Source of the DNA: Streptomyces sp. R44 | GTDB taxonomy: Bacteria; Actinomycetota; Actinomycetes; Streptomycetales; Streptomycetaceae | Reading direction: 5' to 3' | Length of the DNA stretch: 64,000 nt | Assembly (NCBI RefSeq): GCF_041053105.1 | Contig: NZ_CP163444.1 | Coordinates: 4,650,001-4,714,000, forward strand | Shown here: one piece after another, positions 61,122 to 64,000 of the stretch | How positions within the stretch are numbered: the first letter of the stretch is position 1 | How the letters are laid out: every line of letters starts with the position of its first letter | Program-made: the position numbers and the translations under genes | The notes under the pieces: generated by a model | Told to the model about the DNA's origin: nothing | Databases searched by the model: none | Seen by the model: only the letters and a program-made list of their open reading frames with translations

Positions 61122-61259
61122 CCATTGCCGCACCGGGTGCGGGCGGTGCCTTCGCCGCGCATCGGGTGCGGGTCCAGGCTCGGAACGCGGAGGCGCCGCT
61201 GGGCGCGCCGTCCCGTGTGCCCACCCGTCCCGCCCTGCGGGACGATTGCCCACACGGAG
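61122..61259. repeat. Dispersed intergenic repeat, family B, third copy
   Basis: Read on the minus strand, it matches 23893-24040: GTGTGGGCAATCGTCCCGC, GGGTGGGCACACGGGACGG and GGCGCCTCCGCGTTCCG. It lies in the divergent promoter gap between the oxidoreductase and the kinase gene. Confidence 0.75.
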
Positions 61260-61285
61260 GGCCGTCGGTTGTCTAGGGTCGTGGG

Positions 61286-62173
61286 GTGATTCACGTACCC
61301 GAGGAGTTCGTTGCGTCGCAGGTGAAGTACAACGGGGAGGCCGGGTTGGAGTTCGTCGACGGGCTGCCCGGGCTGGCCGAGGGGTTTCTCGGGCGGTGGG
61401 GGCTGCGGGTCACCGGGCGCTCGATGCACGGGGTGGCCTCGCTCGTGGTGCCCGTGGAGCGGGTCGCCGACGGTGCGCGCGCCGCTCTGAAGATGCAGCT
61501 TCTCGACGACGAGAGCGAGGGGGAGCCCGTCGGTCTGCGGGTCTGGGACGGGGCCGGTGTCGTGCGGCTGCTCGACCACGACGCCGCGACGGGGACGATG
61601 CTCCTCGAACGGCTCGACGAGGCCCGGCCGTTGTCCTCGGTCGCGGACACCCGTGAGGCGCTCGGGATCGTCGCGGACCTGCTGGCCCGGCTCGTCGCCG
61701 TCCCCGCGCCCGACGGGCTCCGCACGCTCGGCGACATCGCGGCCGGGATGCTCGCCGACGTGCCCGGGGCCGTGGCGCGGCTCGGCGCGGACGACGCCGC
61801 CGTGCTGCGGGACTGCGCGGCGGCCGTACGGGACGTGGCCGGCGAGCCGGGGGACCGGCTGCTCCACTGGGACCTGCACTTCGGGAACGTCCTGGCGGCC
61901 GAGCGGGAACCCTGGCTGGCGATCGACCCCAAGCCGCTGGCGGGGGATCCGGGCTTCGACCTGCTGCCCGCCCTCATGGACCGCTTCGACCCGGACGAGG
62001 CGCTGTGGGGGTTCGACCTGCTCGCCGAGGTCGTCGGGGACCCGCGCCGGGCCGTCGCCTGGACGCTGGGGCGCGTCCTGCAGAACGGCCTGTGGGACGT
62101 CGAGGACGGCGAGCCCGGCCTCGACCCCGAGCAGGTCGCCCTCGCCAGGATCCTGCTGGCCAGGAGGGCCTGA
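61286..62173 (+). CDS. Aminoglycoside 6-phosphotransferase/hydroxyurea phosphotransferase-family kinase
   Basis: The 295-residue protein has the APH-type Brenner motif LLHWDLHFGNVLAAEREPWLAIDPKP, with catalytic Asp and the second metal Asp, and a C-terminal helix bundle. Members phosphorylate streptomycin-like aminoglycosides or hydroxyurea. TAGGGT seven bases before GTG 61286 indicates a leaderless transcript. The real substrate is unknown. Confidence 0.88.
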   Translation: MIHVPEEFVASQVKYNGEAGLEFVDGLPGLAEGFLGRWGLRVTGRSMHGVASLVVPVERVADGARAALKMQLLDDESEGEPVGLRVWDGAGVVRLLDHDAATGTMLLERLDEARPLSSVADTREALGIVADLLARLVAVPAPDGLRTLGDIAAGMLADVPGAVARLGADDAAVLRDCAAAVRDVAGEPGDRLLHWDLHFGNVLAAEREPWLAIDPKPLAGDPGFDLLPALMDRFDPDEALWGFDLLAEVVGDPRRAVAWTLGRVLQNGLWDVEDGEPGLDPEQVALARILLARRA

Positions 62174-62192
62174 GCCGAGGCAGGGTGGGGCC

Positions 62193-62672
62193 ATGATCCG
62201 TACAGCCACGCCTGCCGACGTCCCCGTCATCCACGCCCTGATCCGCGACCTCGCCGCGTACGAGAAGGCTCTCGACGAGGTCCGCGCGACCCCCGACCAG
62301 CTCCACGAGGCCCTGTTCGGCGAGCGGCCCGCCGCCTTCGCGCACATCGCCGAGACGGAGACGGGCGAGCCGGTCGGCTTCGCTCTCTGGTTCCTCAACT
62401 TCTCGACCTGGCGCGGTGTCCACGGCATCTACCTGGAGGACCTGTACGTCCGCCCGGAGGCCCGCGGCGGCGGCCACGGCAAGGCCCTGCTGCGCGAACT
62501 GGCCCGCATCTGCGTCGAGCGCGGGTACGAGCGCCTGGAGTGGTCCGTACTGAACTGGAACCAGCCCTCGATCGACTTCTACGAGTCCCTGGGCGCCCGC
62601 CCGCAGGACGAGTGGTCCGTGTACCGGCTGACGGACGGGGCCCTGGCCGAGCTCGGCGGGGCGACGGTGTAG
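62193..62672 (+). CDS. GNAT acetyltransferase (diamine acetyltransferase-like)
   Basis: The 159-residue protein (MIRTATPADVPVIHALIRDLAAYEKALDEV...GIYLEDLYVRPEARGGGHGKALLRELARI...NWNQPSIDFYESLGA) has the spermidine/spermine acetyltransferase-like layout, with the acetyl-CoA loop in RPEARGGGHGKALL. GGGTGGGG precedes the ATG. It follows the kinase gene by 19 bp, so they are likely co-transcribed. Confidence 0.9.
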   Translation: MIRTATPADVPVIHALIRDLAAYEKALDEVRATPDQLHEALFGERPAAFAHIAETETGEPVGFALWFLNFSTWRGVHGIYLEDLYVRPEARGGGHGKALLRELARICVERGYERLEWSVLNWNQPSIDFYESLGARPQDEWSVYRLTDGALAELGGATV

Positions 62673-62681
62673 GAAGGGGGC

Positions 62682-63011
62682 ATGGACATTGAGCAGCGGT
62701 TCCAGCGGATCACCGGCTTCATCGAGGCGCGGCTGACCCCCCTCTTCGACCCCGCCAACGGGAGCGACCACGGGTTCGGCATGGACGACACGTCGCGGGC
62801 GCTGCGCGCCCTGCGCTACACCGTGCAGGCCGCGTCGCAGGTGAACGGACTCGTGGAGAAGCGGGAGACGGCTCCGGAGTTGCGGCAGGTCGTCGACCAG
62901 GCGCTGGAGCACAACTGGGACGTGCTGCGCTCCATCGCCCGGATGTGGGAGGACCACCCCGACTTCACCAAGGAGTTCAAGGCGCACTCCTGGGACGTCC
63001 TCGGCGTCTGA
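62682..63011 (+). CDS. Conserved small helical protein
   Basis: The 109-residue protein is helix-rich (MDIEQRFQRITGFIEARLTPLFDP...VNGLVEKRETAPELRQVVDQALEHNWDVLRSIARMWEDHPDF). No family recognised. GGAAGGGGG precedes the ATG, nine bases after the GNAT stop, so it is part of the same operon. It converges with the reductase gene, three bases apart. Confidence 0.75.
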   Translation: MDIEQRFQRITGFIEARLTPLFDPANGSDHGFGMDDTSRALRALRYTVQAASQVNGLVEKRETAPELRQVVDQALEHNWDVLRSIARMWEDHPDFTKEFKAHSWDVLGV

Positions 63012-63014
63012 CCC

Positions 63015-64000
63015 TTACGGGACCAGCACCACCTTGCCCGTCGTGCCCCGGTTCTCCAGGGCACGGTGGGCCTCCGCCGCCTCCGCGAGCGGGAAGCGGT
63101 GGACCGCAGGGCGCAGCGTCCCGGTGGACGCGGCGTCCAGGGCGGCGAGTTCGAGCGTACGGATGTCGCCGCCCGCCTTCTGGATCATGACGGGGCCGAG
63201 GACGGACTCCGAGGTGATGCCGCGGGCGGTGAGCTCCTCCTCGGTGAAGGTGAGCGGTTCGCCGTCGTGGAGTCCGGCGCCGGACCAGCCGAAGACCAGG
63301 TGCTGTCCGCCCTTGCCGAGCAGGTCGACGGCGGCGCGCCCGGTGTCGCCGCCGACCGAGTCGAAGACGACGGTGGCCTCCCTGCCCACGGAGTCGAGGT
63401 ACGCGCGGACCTTCTCCGGCCAGTCCGGCTGCTTGTAGTCGACGGCCAGGTCCGCGCCGTTCGCCTCGACGAGGGCGGTCTTCGCGGGGCCGCCGGCGAG
63501 GCCGACGACGGTCGCGCCGGCGTTCTTGGCGTACTGGACGAGGAGGGTGCCGATGCCGCCGGCGGCGGCCGGGACGATCGCGACCGAGTCGGGGCCGAGC
63601 TCGGTGAAGCCCAGGATGCCGAGGGTCGTGCGGCCGGTGCCGATCATGGCGACGGCCTCCGCCTCGCCGAGGTGGTCGGGCAGGGCGTGCAGGCGGGCGG
63701 CGTCGGTGACGGCGAGTTCGGCGTAGCCGCCGGGGTTCATGCCGAGGTGTGCGACGACCCGCCGGCCGAGCCAGACCGGGTCGGTGCCCTCGCCGAGGGC
63801 GTCGACGGTGCCGGCGACCTCGCGGCCGGGGATCGTGGGGAGCGGGGTGGGCGCGGGGAAGGGGCCCGTGGCGCCCTCGCGGAGCGCGGTGTCGAGGAGG
63901 TGCACGCCGGCCGCCGCGACCCGGACACGGACTTGGCCGGGGCCCGGCACGGGGTCGGGTGTCTCCTCGTAGCCGAGGTTCTCGGCGGGGCCGAAGGCGT
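63015..64000 (-). CDS. Zinc-less NADPH:quinone oxidoreductase/MDR-type dehydrogenase (5' end beyond the window)
   Basis: The visible 328 or so residues include the GroES-like domain (VPGPGQVRVRVAAAGVHLLD, GREVAGTVDALG) and a Rossmann domain with IVPAAAGGIGTLLVQYAKNAG. It lacks the Cys/His zinc ligands of classical alcohol dehydrogenases, as in quinone oxidoreductases (QOR). The frame is open to the window end, so the start lies past 64000. Confidence 0.9.
   Translation of the reverse strand, partial: AFGPAENLGYEETPDPVPGPGQVRVRVAAAGVHLLDTALREGATGPFPAPTPLPTIPGREVAGTVDALGEGTDPVWLGRRVVAHLGMNPGGYAELAVTDAARLHALPDHLGEAEAVAMIGTGRTTLGILGFTELGPDSVAIVPAAAGGIGTLLVQYAKNAGATVVGLAGGPAKTALVEANGADLAVDYKQPDWPEKVRAYLDSVGREATVVFDSVGGDTGRAAVDLLGKGGQHLVFGWSGAGLHDGEPLTFTEEELTARGITSESVLGPVMIQKAGGDIRTLELAALDAASTGTLRPAVHRFPLAEAAEAHRALENRGTTGKVVLVP

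Noticed and set aside
61286..62173. APH-family kinase considered as a proven streptomycin-resistance gene
   Set aside because: The family also includes hydroxyurea and unknown kinases, and no aminoglycoside cluster is nearby.
58190..62428. Very long open frame (over 1,400 codons) on the minus strand across the Mrr-TerD, oxidoreductase and kinase genes
   Set aside because: It is an artefact of high GC content. It is Arg/Pro-rich without domains, while the genes on the other frames have clear motifs.

Overview
The window is high-GC DNA (strong G/C third-position bias, many GTG starts, many leaderless-looking promoters) from a Streptomyces chromosome. Gene order and content match the conserved core around glnR, mshA, gpmA, phoU-phoR-phoP, carD-ispD-ispF-cysS and msiK (from memory, about SCO4155 to SCO4240 in S. 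coelicolor). About 65 protein genes, one tRNA-Thr, one TnpB-type transposon gene and several gene remnants can be supported.

Layout. 0-6 kb: the end of a phospholipase-like gene, a decayed nucleotidyltransferase, an HtrA-type protease with its two-component pair, a LacI repressor and the nitrogen regulator glnR. 6-11.5 kb: a sulfur neighbourhood (alpha/beta hydrolase, MoaD/ThiS carrier, DUF2993 protein, a cysteine-rich leader peptide ahead of a thiosulfate sulfurtransferase, DUF1416, DsrE). 11.6-14.1 kb: three overlapping membrane-anchored genes that look paralogous. 14.2-19.7 kb: a 32-residue membrane peptide, nitrobindin, Fur, YgfZ, Dtd, the c-di-GMP-dependent anti-sigma factor RsiG, Eis and TetR. 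19.8-23.8 kb: a HelD-like RNA polymerase recycling helicase beside a MarR-MFS pump pair. 24-27 kb: DinB, VOC, AraC, then an XRE-HbhA-DUF2516 run that matches mycobacterial Rv0474-Rv0476. 27-38 kb: a receiver-PP2C phosphatase, NlpC/P60 hydrolase, methyltransferase, mshA, YbjN, an AraC/metallo-beta-lactamase pair, MFS and gpmA. 38-46 kb: MerR, an orphan Imm53, lipoproteins, a cysteine-rich mini-protein and the phosphate regulon controllers. 46-54.9 kb: carD, isoprenoid genes, cysS, rlmB, DoxX, a sugar nucleotidyltransferase and msiK. 55-64 kb: a more accessory stretch with solo tnpB, tRNA-Thr, gene debris, an Mrr-nuclease/TerD fusion, an amine oxidoreductase, an APH-family kinase, GNAT and a quinone reductase.

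The most unusual signal is not a gene. At six separate genes, short tandem repeats (15-46 bp units) or a duplicated gene end sit exactly at, or just after, the stop codon: the third paralog at 14123, rsiG, tetR, the NlpC gene, the methyltransferase and phoP. At phoP, a 70-bp copy of the gene's own 3' end lies downstream with only three differences, all synonymous. Two families of dispersed intergenic repeats also recur. Other leads are a translation-control hairpin before the MFS pump, several palindromic operators overlapping leaderless promoters, the solo TnpB with intact catalytic residues, and the Mrr-TerD fusion.
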